Source: Micractinium sp. NFX-FRZ (taxonomy: Eukaryota; Chlorophyta; Trebouxiophyceae; Chlorellales; Chlorellaceae). Taken from it: a stretch of 64,000 nucleotides of DNA. Under the pieces are notes generated by a model, which ran no database searches, was not told where the DNA came from, and saw only the letters and a program-made list of their open reading frames with translations. The stretch is from NCBI GenBank assembly GCA_029339195.1, contig JAPTJF010000159.1, positions 1-64,000 on the forward strand. The letters are read 5' to 3'. Both the position numbers and the translations under genes were made by a program. Of the stretch, positions 9,401-25,512 are shown piece by piece. Position 1 is the first letter of the stretch; every line of letters starts with the position of its first letter.

Positions 9401-11329
9401 TGAACTTGAACTCATCGACAGTCATGCCCTGCAGGCGAGGAGTAGAAGAGGTGTGAGAGAGAGAGAGAGAGAGTAGAAGAGAGACCAGGGGGCAGTTGAG
9501 TGATTGCAGGAAGCAACACAGAAGCACGAGTAGAACATGGTGACTGCTCTGTCACCTGCCATCTCCCCATTCCCCTTGCCCTTGTTTCCCTAGATCTTTT
9601 CCGCTGCCCTCCCCACCTGGTTGGTCTTGATATACTCTGGCGTCCGCTTGTAGCGAGCAAACTCCTCCTCCCACTCCTCCTGCAAAGCATGGCACAGCAG
9701 GGACACCGAGCAGCCAAGAGGACAGGTCAGGGAGGATTAGGAGCGCTGAGCGGGGCCGCCAATGCACCCGGGTGCACCAGGTCTGGTTTAGCACAAGCGC
9801 ACATTGCCCGAGCTGTGCCCTGTGGGTCTATCACCCGCTTTGCACGCCGCTGCCACGTGCCTCTCCCGCATTGCACTGCCGACCGCCTGCCCTGACCTGC
9901 CGTGCGCCGGCCAGGTGCCGGCCACTCTGCGGCGTGCTGGCCTTCATTCCCTCCGCTGCCTGCACCCCACCCTGCTCTCCCACGCCCTCCATTGCCCCCC
10001 TCTCGCTGCCTTGCACACTCACCGGCGTGCTGGGCGGCTTCACCCAATTCCTCCCTCCGCTGCCCGCGCCCCACCCTCCGCTGCTCTACCACCCCCGCCA
10101 CACACTGCCCTGCCCAGCAACCCACCGGCGTGCTGGGCGGCTCCTCTCGCATCCCTCCCTCCGCTGCCTGCAATTGCCCTGCTCTCCCCGACCCACTCTT
10201 CCACACCCCCACTGACTGACCTGCCCCACCCGCACTCACCGGCGTGCTGGGCGGCTTTTCTCCAGTGAACTTCCAGCTGGTCATGGAGAGCCCGGAGCGG
10301 GTGAGGCGCGTGATGCCGCCCACCACCACCAGCACAAACACCCAGGCGCTGCACGTGCCCAGCCACACGGCCAGCTGCCGGCGCTGCCCGGGCGTCAGGC
10401 CTGCCGTCAGCTTGGCGGGGCCGTAGGCCTGCGGGCAGCGGGCGGAGGGGCAGTGCAGGGCAGTGGGTGGGGTGCAGGCAGAGGCCGCAGCGGCAGGGCC
10501 TCAATTGCAGTGTGCAGTGTGGCAGGCAGAGGCGGCGGCGGCAGGCTACCAGCGGTGGTGGCACGATGTGGCAGGCAGAGCTCGAACCCTTCGCACGGCC
10601 TCCACGCACTGCATACAACTGGGTAGACCAGCCGCATCCGACGCACCTCTGCTGCATTGGGGTGGGAGCGGAACTCGTGCACGATGCTGCTCTTCAGGCG
10701 GCGGCCAGCCTGGCGTGCCAGGCTGGAGCCAGCCATGCCCTGCGGGCGCCGCAGCGCCGCGCCCACTGCTGCCGTGCCGCTGCGACCAACGCTGCGGGCC
10801 GCCCTGAGGGCAGACGCGGCAAAGCCAAAGTGCCGCACGCCGCCGCAGGCATTGTGCAGCTGCCGGGGGCGGGGAAGGAAGAGGTGACAGGCGGTATGGT
10901 CAGGCGGGGTGCGATCAGGTGTGATCAGGGTCAGCAGCGGCAGACGTGAGCGGCACAAGGGCTGGCACGGGGCGCTGCAGAGAGTGTGGGCCTCCGCCCC
11001 AGCCTTCCACCCCGGATGATTTGGGGCGGCACTGGCACAGGCGGCAGGAAGGGAGTGCACCCCATGCCTCCCCCCCCAGGCGCACTGCTGCCCCTTGCAC
11101 TCACTTGTGCCGATGCAAAGGGTGTTGCGCACGGGCGGAGGGCCCCGGAGCGCCACGCTTGCTGTGCGGTGGCAGTAAAGCCGCGGACAGAGGCCGCTGC
11201 CGCTGTGCGTGCCAAGGAGTGGCAGGCCGCCGCCACTTCGCCGCCGCCAGCAGCCTTGGCGGCCGCTAGCGCCTCACCCGCGGCGCCAAACTGCAGGCTG
11301 CGCTGCAGCAGGCGCTGCACGCCCCGCAT
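6489..11329 (-). CDS. COX15: Heme A synthase COX15 (mitochondrial cytochrome oxidase assembly)
   Basis: It oxidises heme O to heme A in the inner mitochondrial membrane for cytochrome c oxidase. Eleven exons, written high to low, are 11329-11105, 10859-10647, 10428-10240, 9679-9617, 9428-9356, 9108-8966, 8542-8319, 8043-7943, 7561-7389, 7115-6973 and 6570-6489. They total 542 aa with all phases matching. The first ~140 residues are Arg/Ala-rich and presequence-like. The core has GGITRLTRSGLSM, STPEEWEEEFARYK, the EFKFIYFWEWGHRMWGR block, AGHLASAF, FNHRMLAYTSLAG and VPVPLGAAHQGGAM, which carry the heme-ligand histidines, in a multi-pass COX15/CtaA fold. It is divergent from ELP5 across 360 bp. 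At least four introns contain copies of neighbouring exon edges. Confidence 0.95.
6700..6935 (-). repeat. Two echoes of COX15 exon 10 in its last intron
   Basis: Two degraded copies of the exon 10 3' half (real copy 6973-7060) lie near 6841-6935 and 6700-6790, about 120-150 bp apart. Each retains the GGCCCAGC(A/C)TG core (LGL in protein) and GAGCACCA/GCGCACCA, followed by CCCTGCCCTGCCC spacer sequence shared between the copies. Confidence 0.8.
7632..7681 (-). repeat. Echo of COX15 exon 9 start
   Basis: CTCAAACAGGTTGCGCAG with flanks repeats the start of exon 9 (7518-7561) about 112 bp away, inside intron 8. It would encode ALRNLFE before diverging. Confidence 0.85.
9164..9216 (-). repeat. 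Echo of COX15 exon 6 start with acceptor
   Basis: GGGTGGGCAGGGCCACCACG and neighbours copy the exon 6 start and acceptor (9070-9114) about 95 bp away in intron 5. The true CTGCAG acceptor is changed here. Confidence 0.8.
9451..9486. repeat. (GA)n microsatellite in COX15 intron
   Basis: A GAGAGA run of about ten units, followed by an interrupted GA tract, lies in intron 4 of COX15. On the gene's strand it is a TC-rich tract just upstream of exon 5. Confidence 0.85.
9907..10239 (-). repeat. Three tandem echoes of COX15 exon 3 end with donor sites
   Basis: The core GGCGTGCTGGGCGGC occurs at the true exon 3 edge (10241) and again at 10137, 10024 and, degraded, 9931, spaced 104, 113 and 93 bp. 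The copy at 10024 keeps a perfect GTGAGTG donor on the minus strand, and the copy at 10137 has GTGGGT. Encoded peptides are PPSTPV in both, against KPPSTP in the real exon. Confidence 0.9.
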
Positions 11330-11689
11330 GGGAGCCCCTCAGGAGCTCTGTGTGGCGGGTGCCGGAGTTGGGTCTTAGTTCGGGGGAGACCCTTCAACAG
11401 GCAGCGGACAGGCCTCCTGGGCACAGCTACGAAGCGTGTAGGCTTCGGGTTTTGTCGGGAGGCCGTGAGTTCCGTGAAGTTCACGGGGCCGGCCATGTGG
11501 CAGCCTGCTGTGGGCTGCTGCGCCACTGGCCGAGCCCGAGCCGCCTGGAGGCTTCGTTTAGGCCTGCACACATAACACACTCAATCAACAGTGCGCGAGT
11601 CAGCAGAGCTCGAGATTTCACGCTTGATTGTAGCCGCGCACAGTGAAGCGGTCCCGAGCATACTCGTTTCGAGCATATTGCCGTCGGCA
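11330..11689. promoter_or_regulatory. Divergent promoter region COX15 / ELP5
   Basis: 360 bp separate the two opposed ATGs at 11329 (-) and 11690 (+). It must carry both promoters and 5' UTRs. No TATA box or specific operator is recognisable. Confidence 0.6.
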
Positions 11690-13742
11690 ATGAATGTGGC
11701 AATTCGCACTCTACGCGATGGCCGCACCGAACCCGCCGCTGCAGCGCCCCTGCTGGTGCTGCGGGACTCGCTGGCAGCCGTCGGCGGCGCCGCTCTCCTC
11801 CGCCACGTGCGTCGCTGGGAGCAAGCCCTGCTGCCTGCTGCTGCATGATTGCTGCTGCATGATTGCATGTGCATCCGTATACACCATGTCACAGCTGTCC
11901 ATTTGCTCACCCTCTCGGCCACCTGGTGCCTGGCTCACCTCCGCACGCTGCCTCCCGCCCGTGTGCAGGCGGTGGCTGAACTGGCGGCAGCCATTGCAGG
12001 CAGCCGAGCCCAGGCAGCAGCTCTGACAGTCGTTGCTCTGGAGCGACCTGCACAGCAGTACCTGCAGCTGTGCTGCCACCTGCCGTCCCTCGGCCTGGCG
12101 GTGCTCGACTGCCACTCAGACCCATACACTTGGGGCAGCCTGCTAGGCGGCGGCACCCGCGCCACCCCAAGCGCCAGCAGCGGCGCGCCAGCAGCAGCAG
12201 CAGTGGCACCGCTGCATGGCATCCTGGCAGCGCCAGACGGCCTGCATCAGCTGGAGCAGCGGATTCTGGGCAGTGCGGACGGCAGGGCTGTGCAGGTCGG
12301 CGGGCAGCAATTGCAGCAATGCATCGTGTTTGATTCATTGAGCCCGCTCTTGGACACTTTTGGCCCCACAGCAGTGGCGCAGCTGCTGCAGCGCCTGGCC
12401 GCCGCGCCACGCACGGCTTGCCTGCTGTGCGGCCTGCATGCTGACCTGCATTCGGCAGCAGCCGTGGCAGCCGTTGAGCAGCTGGCAGCGGGCAGCCTGG
12501 CACTGCAGCCGGCGTCAGAGCTGGAGCGGTCCGTGGCAGCAGCCGGCAATGGGGGGCGGGAGCCGCAGGGGCGGCTGCTGCTGCGGCTGAAGCGGCGCAA
12601 TGGCCGGGTGCGGTCAGAGGTACAGCTGTACTGCATTGATGGCAGCGGGGCAGCAACCTTTTTAGAGCCTCCCGCCGACATGCTCAATCATGCAGCTGCT
12701 GCGGCAGACAAGGCGGCAGCCAGTGCGGCAGGTGCGAGGGATAAATGCATTGCCTCCAAGGGCTCGAAGGGCTGGTTGCAGCAAACACGGAGAGGGGGTG
12801 CTCGGTCTGTAATAACCCTCATCGTGGCATTTCTTGACCTGCTCGCCTGCCCGCCTGCGTGCTGCACTGTGCCGACGGCGGTTCAAGGTAACCCAACCAT
12901 GCGGGGGCCATCTTTCTATTTCTTTGCCATGCACCCTCACAAGTTGCCCTGCACATTATCCTGCCTGCAGGCAGCGGTGAGGGTGCTCTGGCGCAGCAGC
13001 TGGCGGGCGGCATGAAGCTGAGCCTGAGCCGGGAGGAGCAAGAGGCCCGGCAGCGGGTGCAGCTTCCGTTTGAGCACCAGGGACAGGTGGGGTGAAGACA
13101 ATTGTGCATACATGGGTGCAGAGGGGTTGAAGTGAGAGTGAGCGGTAGGATGATGCCATTGGTGTGTCACTGAAGTGCAAGCAAGCACGGCGAGCAGCAG
13201 CGGATGCAGCTGCCGTCTGGGCATCAGGGGCAGGAGGGTGGCAGTGGGCCAGGGCTTGCCCAAGGGGCAGCAGCAGTGGGGCGTGCCAGCAACACCGCAC
13301 GGGCAGGGGCTGGTGTGCGGCGCTGGGCGCTACCCTGCAGTGCAATCATACACATGGCACCGGCACAGCCCCACGCATGCGCATGTGCGTGCCTGACCAC
13401 TTGCCGACAATTACCTCATGTGACTGTCCCTCCCGGCACGCCCCGCAGGGCGCTGCCTACCAGACCGGCGACTGGCGGGACTACCTGCCTCCAGAGGCGG
13501 GCGGCCGGGCGGCCCGTGGGCCAGCAGCTCCAGAGGCGGGCGGCCGGGCGGCCCGTGCGCCAGCAGCCGCCACAGCACAACACCCCGGCACCACAGCGGC
13601 GGCGCCGGCGGCGGCGGCTGTGCTGCAGCAGGGGCAGCACGCAAGGCCGGGCGCAGGGCAGCTGGGTCGGATCCTTTACTTGCGTGACTCTGGGTCTGAG
13701 CACGACTCTGATGAGGACCCCGACGATGACCTGGACATCTGA
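11690..13742 (+). CDS. ELP5: Elongator complex subunit 5
   Basis: ELP5 belongs to the Elp4-Elp5-Elp6 RecA-like ring of Elongator, needed for tRNA wobble-uridine modification. Four exons (11690-11806, 11969-12731, 12971-13086, 13449-13742) give 429 aa in frame. The N-terminal half is a degenerate RecA-like fold without a clear Walker A. Strong evidence is the C-terminal signature: SLSREEQEARQRVQLPFEHQ followed much later by GRILYLRDSGSEHDSDEDPD and the terminal DDLDI, the conserved ELP5 acidic tail. Between them is an Ala/Gly-rich insertion with two copies of a PEAGGRAAR unit, from a ~39-bp tandem repeat near 13490-13560. ATG 11690 is preferred over 11694, which is out of frame. Confidence 0.88.
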
Positions 13743-14126
13743 GCTGTCACGGCGTGCTGAGCTGGCAATGCCGAGCTGGCGCTGCGTGCTGACCCGGCAA
13801 CGCTGAGCTGGCGGGCCTGGACCGGCAACAGCAGTGTCGTGTTACCATGCAAACCATGTCGAATGTGACATTGAGAATGGTTAGAATATCAAGAGCTCTG
13901 TACATGTCTGGTGATAGCGCACCTAGGCCAGTTCAGCGCAGACTAGGGTGGGCTGAGGCTGCAGCTCTGCCAGCTGTACATCCCACACTGTGCACCCCCC
14001 ACCTGGCCTCCTCTCCTGCACCCGCCGCTACCCCTGCTGACGACGCGCAACCGCGCTGCCAGCTGTACAATCAGCACCTTGCGTTGCGTGCCGAGCCTGT
14101 CGCTGCTGCTGCTGCTCTGGCTCCCC
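13743..14126. other. Convergent intergenic region ELP5 / DEG1
   Basis: 384 bp between two stop codons facing each other. It holds 3' UTR sequence with repeated GAGCTGGC motifs just after the ELP5 stop (13757-13815), and no coding exon or RNA gene that I recognise. Confidence 0.55.
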
Positions 14127-19160
<5,034 letters not shown>

Positions 19161-20342
19161 GGCTGCCACTTGTGATGAGCTCAGATAGCCGCTGCCGGTG
19201 CCTTCCGGCTGCCCAAGTGCCGCCCCGCTCCGCCTGCAGCGGCGCGGGGAAGGTGCAGTTGTGGGCGGCTTCCAGCAGCATTGATAACTTTCCGGCGATC
19301 CTGCGCATCCGGTTGCGACATCGTGCACTTTGCCGGCCACGTCGCGGCCAACATGGGATCATGGGAGAGCGGCGTCCAGAACCAACATGCCGCGACCACC
19401 GCTGGCGCCAAGAGCCCTTAGCGCACATTCAGCGCTTCATGGAGCCGATCAAGCCACACCTGATGTTGCCGAGAGGCCCGAGACTCGCTAGCCTTGCCTG
19501 GCGAGCACTCCTTCAGCCGGCGGCAGGGTTTGCTGAAAATCACGGCGCTGGCAATAGATGTAGACGGTGTGTGATCGCCAGAGCGCTGCAATCAATGGCT
19601 GTTTCCACACTGTTCCTTCTTTGTCGCCGGTGGCGCCACGCGGGCGCCGGTGCCGCCCGTCGAGACGGGCGCATCATGCCAGCGACAGTTGCCTGAGTAG
19701 CTGCTGGCATTCAACGATGACGCGCAAACATACCAATTCTGTGCACTCACATCGTCGCCCTGCATGATGAACAAGCTGCGCGCGCAGCTGGCCCCTCGGC
19801 CTACCTCCTGCCAACCCAGCAGAAGTGGTCGGGAGGCGTTTGCGCTGTGTCCGGGCTGTATTGACTTCAGTTTCATAGCAGGGCACTGGTGGCGCGGGCT
19901 TGGGGGCTACACAAGAGGCTTCAGTGTTTTCAAGGATTCGTGTAGTACATTGCAGGGGCAGTAGCACAGTGCAGCTCAGAGACCCCCCACTCCCGGTCCC
20001 CGTCCGTGAGGGGTACCCTAGCAAGAAGCCGGCAGGAGCACGGACAGCCGAAGTGGGTGGCACGTCTCCTTATCATGCATACCCCTCGGCACTGTGCACA
20101 TGGCATCAAGGCCAATGCATGCTCGATGACAGGAGGAATGTGATGCGACACCAGCTGCTGCTGTGCCTCTTGGCTGTGCCAGATGGCAGCTTTTGCAGGC
20201 CAGCTGGGCACGCGTCCCAGCGTGCCGTACCACGGTCGCATCTCAAAAAGCAGAACAGCTGCGCTCTGTCCCATACTGCAGTTCCCCAATTGACCATTGT
20301 ATCTTCACGCACCCACTTGCCCGCTCCTTGCTTCCGCACAGC
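19161..20342. promoter_or_regulatory. Divergent intergenic region DEG1 / Cys-rich protein
   Basis: 1.18 kb separates the two opposed starts. It is the longest gene-free stretch in the window. I find no conserved domain in any frame and no RNA gene or mobile element. It may hold 5' UTR exons of either gene or a lineage-specific gene that I cannot recognise. Confidence 0.5.
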
Positions 20343-21573
20343 ATGTCGCGCTCTACTGTCGCCTGCGCTTTTCTGCTGGCGTTCTGCGCATTCCGAGCAA
20401 ACGCCAGGTACGATTGACACACATCATGCTTGACATTGGCTTTGGCCAGCCTGCTGTGGAGCGCACCCGTCCGCCATCCCGTCCCTGCCACGCGCCCCGC
20501 ACCCAGCCTGCGCTCAGCAACCTTCACTTGACTTCTATGTCGTGTTGTAGTCATATTAAAGCGTGGTCACGGGCGCGTGAGCCTCTCCCTTCACACCCGG
20601 CCGGCGGCCACTGAGCCCAGCTGGCGGCGGCAGTCAGCAGGCAGCAACAAACGGCCCTGTACCACCTGCCTCACTTCTGCTGCCTGCTGCCATCCCCTGT
20701 GATGCAGTGGATCCAGCATAGACCAAGATTGCGCCAACAATTGCATTGCCAAGGACGGCTGGAAGCCCATCTGTGTAGCTGACGGCCGCACCGGCGCACA
20801 GGGCACACTAATCCCAAACGAGTGTGCCTTCAAGAAGTGCGCACCTGCCGCCTGGCCAATGGGCGATCAGACCCCTCGCTACGACTACCTGCCCCTGGAC
20901 TGTGCCACGCCAAAGGAGTGCCGCCGGTTGGGGCAGGCCGAGGAGCAGTGCCACAACGTTTGGCTGGGCCAGACCAACACCTCGGCGGCATCCGACGACG
21001 CCTGCGCCTGCGCACTGAGCTGTGAGTGGGGGCGGGGCAGGGGCACTTGCTCGCGGTGCCATGTGCTGTCTGAGGCTAGAGCGGTGATGAAAGAATGTAC
21101 TTCGTCCGGATGGCTTGAGGCACGTCTGTACTGGAGTCTGTACTGCAGTAAGCTGCCCTGCCGATCGCACCCTGCCGCCTACAGCCCTCCGCCCCCACCC
21201 CAAGAGCGAACTCCGCGAACTAGCTGGCGCAACCTTCTCACCAACCGCACCGCTTTCTGTATCAATGTGGCCCTCAACCGCTGCAGACAGCCCCAAGGTC
21301 GGCCCTCTGTGCACCGCCGGCGAGGACGGCTGCCTGCGCTGCGCGGCCAGCCGGCGGTGCCACGTGTGCGCCCTGGGCCACCGCCTGAGCCCCCTGGGCG
21401 CATGCGAGAAGTGCTCTGTAGAGGGCTGCCTGCGATGCCCCAGCGGAGCGAGCCACTGTGCTGCCTGCGACAAGACGCTGGGCCTCCAGCTCAGCGAGGA
21501 GTACCAATGCGTGCGCAGCACGGGCAGCAGCTTTGCTGGGCAGCCTGCGGCCAGCATCTTGATTGTTGTCTAA
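20343..21573 (+). CDS. Secreted cysteine-rich protein of unknown function
   Basis: Three exons (20343-20407, 20708-21021, 21287-21573) join in frame to 221 aa. The first is almost entirely a signal peptide (STVACAFLLAFCAFRANA). The mature part is cysteine-dense in two blocks. Exon 2 has spaced Cys in QDCANNCIAKDGWKPIC, NECAFKKC, LDCATPKEC and DACACAL. Exon 3 has CxxC-type pairs in DGCLRCAASRRCHVCALG, GACEKCSVEGCLRC and HCAACDK, similar in spacing to furin-like or growth-factor-receptor Cys repeats. I do not recognise the family. The C-terminus (SILIVV) is short and hydrophobic. An extracellular or cell-wall protein is the simplest reading. Confidence 0.72.
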
Positions 21574-22389
21574 GTAAGGAACCACCGCCCCAATCCACTC
21601 GCCCATCGCCCCGTATTGGCACCGCCTTCCCGCCCAATCACGCAAACCGTCCTTCACATTCAGCAGAGCACGCCCCCATCAACCCTGTTTGCACGCCCAC
21701 ATTAGCGTGCCTCTGCCGCACCCTTTCGCCACCTGCTCACCCCTCCGCTCCGCACCCTCACATGCATCCCCCTGACATCCCTTATCATATTCGCTATCCT
21801 GTTTATATTTACATTTTAAATCTTAAAAACCAGCTGGCCTTGTAAGTGATTTCTTCCATTGCGTACCACACAGTGGGTGGCTGGGCGGTCGCGGCAGCAA
21901 GGGCAGGTGCAGGGCAGTTGAAGGGCAGCAAGGTGCCACCCTGAATTGGGCCTACTACTTCCCAACAGGACTTGGGAGGCTGTGCTACAACATGACCCAG
22001 ATGCCAATCTCGCATGCAGTGCAGTGCACCACCTGCCGCGGCACGCCGCCCACTTAGGCGTGAGCAGGGTACTGCTGCTGTAGCAGCCTTTGCTACCAGC
22101 TCTCGGGCAGGCTTCTCTATTACCTTCACAAACGTACTCCTGTGCTGCGTTTGTCTCACCCGCGTGTTGCGGGTGGAGCGTCGCGCCGCGCCGCACTCCT
22201 CGCCGGCTGCGTCTTGGCCCGCTGCGGAGCGCTCACAGCTCTCACAGCGGGCGGATGCAGGCTGTGGTTATTACGATCGCTGCCCTAACTGCCACCTGCT
22301 GACGCCGCCTCATTGCCCGCCCACCGCTAAGCCGCTCTCGACGGGCCACTGTTCCGGCATCCGCCCAGCAACCTGCAGCGGCTGGCAGC
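21574..22389. other. Intergenic spacer with AT-rich island
   Basis: 816 bp between two plus-strand genes. An unusually AT-rich stretch lies at about 21780-21850 and contains the likely TGTAA signal. The remainder shows no conserved coding or RNA feature. Confidence 0.6.
21841..21845 (+). terminator. Putative TGTAA polyadenylation signal of the Cys-rich gene
   Basis: TGTAA lies 268 nt after the stop codon, at the end of an AT-rich stretch, in the position expected for a green-algal poly(A) signal. Confidence 0.6.
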
Positions 22390-25099
22390 ATGGCTTGGGT
22401 CCCTTACATCTGCGTGCCCCTCATAGTGCTCATTAATTGTGTAGCATACGCTTGCAACGTCAACAGCTGGCCCCGCCGCCGCCTGGCACGCGGCAGGCCC
22501 GGTGGCGACGGCCCTGCCCTGCTTGCCATTACCAACCGGTGAGATGGGCTGCGCGTGGCCAGGCATGCAAGGTGACTGCCTGCCTGCCTGCCTGCCTGCG
22601 AGCTTCCCATGAAGCACACTAGAAGGGGAACGCCAGTGCTGCCAAGTACAAATGAGCAGCGGCCGCTCGCCACAGAGCTAGTTGGTGACTGTTGACCGGT
22701 GGGGGGGCCCGTCTCGACCTCCTCCCCTGCTCATCTGCCTGCCTGCTGCAGGGCCGCATGCGTGAGCTGCCAGCAGGCACCCGCCTCCTTCTGGGCTTGG
22801 GAGCTGCTGGAGCCCTCACACTGCGTCACCTCTCCACTGCTGCCGCCGGTAAACAGCCACGCGGGCCAGCCCCAGCCTGCAGGGCCGGGGCAGGCCACGT
22901 TTGCAGGAGGCACCGTGGGGCACCTGCTCACCAGCACCCATTTTGGTGTGCGCAGCCTGGATGGGCATCAGCACTCAAGTCCCAGGAAGTTAAAACCCCT
23001 CACCCGATGCATGACCACTGGCCTCCCGCCGGCCTTCCCCCTCTGCAGTGGGCGCTCCTGGTGCTGCGGCTCTCTGGGCTGGCCTACTTTGTGTCCTACT
23101 TCTTTGTCAAGGCTTTCGTGGATCATGATTTGAAATCCAACTGGCTGGTGAGTTCGTGTATTGCTATATGTGTGCGCAGATCTGCTGCAGCAGAGCAGCA
23201 GCAGCTGGCAGGCAGGGCTGGCACAGGCCTTTCTCTGGCTTCCTCACAGGCACACCCGACACCAAACCATCCCGCCTGCAGCTGTTCTTCACAAACTGGA
23301 GCTTCTGTGTGTTTGCCCTCAGCATGCTGCTGGGCGCGGGGCACTCGGCGTGGGACATGCGCTGCCGGCGGCAGGCGGGGCGGCTGCCTGTGGCGGCAGG
23401 CCTGGCTGGCGGGGATGCAGCCGACGGACAGGAGCTGCTGCGTGCGTCTGCAACGGACGCGGGGCATGCTCTAACTGAAGTAGAGCTGTCGGCAGCAGCC
23501 AGCTTTGGCAGCGGCAATGGCGCTGCTGGCGGGGCCGAGAGCGGCGGAGGGGCCTGCAAGCCCTTGCCGGGCGCCGCCACCTGGCCTCTCCTGGCCAAGG
23601 CCCACCTGCTCTCAACAGAGGTGGCCTGTGCCTCGGAGCTCTTCCTCACCGTCTTCTACTGGGCGCTGCTGCACAGTGGTAAGCAAACGGGCATAGATGG
23701 TAATGCTGGGGGATGGCTTTCAGCATGCTCCCGTGCCTGTGTGTACAAGCCCTGCCACACCCGCGCTCCATAGCGGGCGGGGGAGGCGCTGCGTCATCCC
23801 ATTGACCCTCCCAGTATCGAGGCTGCCCCACCTGCCGCCGGCCCCCCTGCCCAGGTAGCGACGATGACCTGGCAACCAATCTGATGGTGCATGGCATCAA
23901 CAACCTCTTCATGCTGGCAGGTGGGCAGTGGCTGAGGGAGTAAGCAAGGGGGCAGGGCATTGGCATCTGGCAGGCAGGGCAACAGCGGTTGGGGTGGGGT
24001 GGGGTGGGGTGGAGCGGGACATCATATCTCTGCCCCTGCAACGCTCACACACCCTCCTTTTCAGCGGGCCGGCCCTGCGGCCACCCCAACAGGACTGTGC
24101 GCTGCCGGCTCATGTTGACATCATCATCGCTAGTTCCCCCTCGCTGCCACTCGGCCTCGCCCTGCAGACGTGGCGCTGTCCCACCTGCCATTTGTGAGCT
24201 ATCACTTCCAGGCGGTGCTTGTGTATGGCACGGCTTACTTGATATTCATGTGGATCCGGTTTGGTGAGCAAGGGAGGGCACAACACGCGGTGTTGTGGGC
24301 TGCTGAGCGCGGGGTGGCATGCAAGGTGCACCAGGGCAGGCAGGTCTGTGGCGGGTTGTGGCTGCAAATGGCGGGGGGCACAAGCCGGGCGCCGCACAAC
24401 AGCTGTCCGCATGCAGCTGTGCCATGCAATACAGGCACAGTGGCCAGCAATGCAGATGCTGCTGCACTGCACAACGTACATGCCTTCATACGCTCCGCCG
24501 CCTTGCGAGGCCGCCATGCTGCTTACTGCCCTGCCTGCCTCCGGCTCTGCAGGTGTGTCTGGGGACTGGACCTACGACACGCTCGACTGGTCCAAAAACT
24601 CCAGCTGTGAGACCCGTTGCTGCCTGCACCACGCTTTAGCATGCGTCTGGCGGCCAACAGAACTGCGCTGCTCAGGCGGGCCAGACACTGGGCCAGCCCT
24701 GCTGGGCTGATGCCGTGGGCACTACCCAGCGAACAGCTGTCTCTGTACCCCCTATCAGCTCGCTCCCTCCGTCCCCGGCGGGGCTATCGACCTGGTATTG
24801 CTGCGCTGTGCTGCCCTACAATCACCAAATCGTCTGCACCAGCTGCCGGCTGCCGCCAAGGACCCCCTGCCCCTTCCGCTGACCTCCACCCCTCCTACCC
24901 GCTGCTTGCAGTGGCCTTCTACCTCCTGCTGCCCTGCCTGCTGGCCCTGGCTTTCTTCTGCTACTGGGGCCTGGCCTGGGGGCGGGAGCGCCTGTGGGGG
25001 CAGCGGCAGCACCGGCCAGGCACGGACGGTGTGGCGGCTGCCCCTGGCGCTGATGTGGAGCACCAAGCCGGGCCCAGGTCTAGTTCTCTTGAGCCTTGA
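22390..25099 (+). CDS. Multi-pass membrane protein, rolling-stone-like family
   Basis: Eight exons (22390-22538, 22752-22848, 23049-23147, 23282-23678, 23855-23920, 24168-24263, 24553-24606, 24912-25099) give 381 aa. The start was chosen because ATG 22390 opens a hydrophobic signal-anchor (WVPYICVPLIVLINCVAY) whose CG|GTGAG donor joins in phase to exon 2. Further membrane segments are ALLVLRLSGLAYFVSYFFV, the FTNWSFCVFALSMLLGAG block, LFLTVFYWALLH, YHFQAVLVYGTAYLIFMWI and FYLLLPCLLALAFFCYWG. The order FTNWSF, then HGINNLFML, then DVALSHLPF, then YDTLDWSK follows the plant and animal rolling-stone-like family (human and fly members act in muscle; the plant role is unknown). Residues ~160-215 form a Gly/Ala-rich loop. 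Function here is unassigned. Confidence 0.75.
22571..22600. repeat. (TGCC)n tract
   Basis: Five to six CTGC units lie in intron 1 of the rolling-stone-like gene. Confidence 0.8.
23988..24014 (+). repeat. (GGGGT)n tract, possible G-quadruplex
   Basis: Four to five GGGGT units in a row on the plus (sense) strand inside intron 5 of the membrane-protein gene provide four G4 runs separated by single T, the classic quadruplex pattern. Confidence 0.8.
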
Positions 25100-25512
25100 A
25101 TGATGTTCCATTGCGTCTCAATTCTTGGTACTCTGGACTGTGCTGTGTACTGCAGTCACTTCATGCAAAGTACTGTCTGGACCCGACACTGTTGGCATCG
25201 CCTCCGGCCGCACGCCCTGCACTGGGAGCTGGGCCACAGCCACTATCCCAGCCAAGCATGCGGAGAGGCCCAGTTGTAGGTGTGAAAGGCTAATTTTGCA
25301 GGCATGAGATGGCGGGCGGTAGGGCAACTAATGGCAGTGGAGGTACAAGTGCGCGGTACATCTGCACCTTCTACATCCAGGCTGCTACATCCCCTCTTGC
25401 AAGTTGCTGCGCTTTCGGCCTCGCACCTAGTCACGCCGAACGTCTCCACTGCCGCGCTCCTGGTATCCGCACCCCAACCCCGCGAAACCCTGCGCCGCGC
25501 AAGAGCAGCGCC
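25100..25512. other. Intergenic spacer membrane protein / MYND gene
   Basis: 413 bp with the 3' UTR of the upstream gene and the promoter of the next plus-strand gene. Nothing else is recognised. Confidence 0.55.

Noticed and set aside
9907..10265. Regular ~100-bp repeats that could suggest a CRISPR array
   Set aside because: There are only four degenerate copies of an exon edge, with C/T-rich intron between them, no conserved 25-35-nt palindromic repeat and no cas genes; the setting is eukaryotic.
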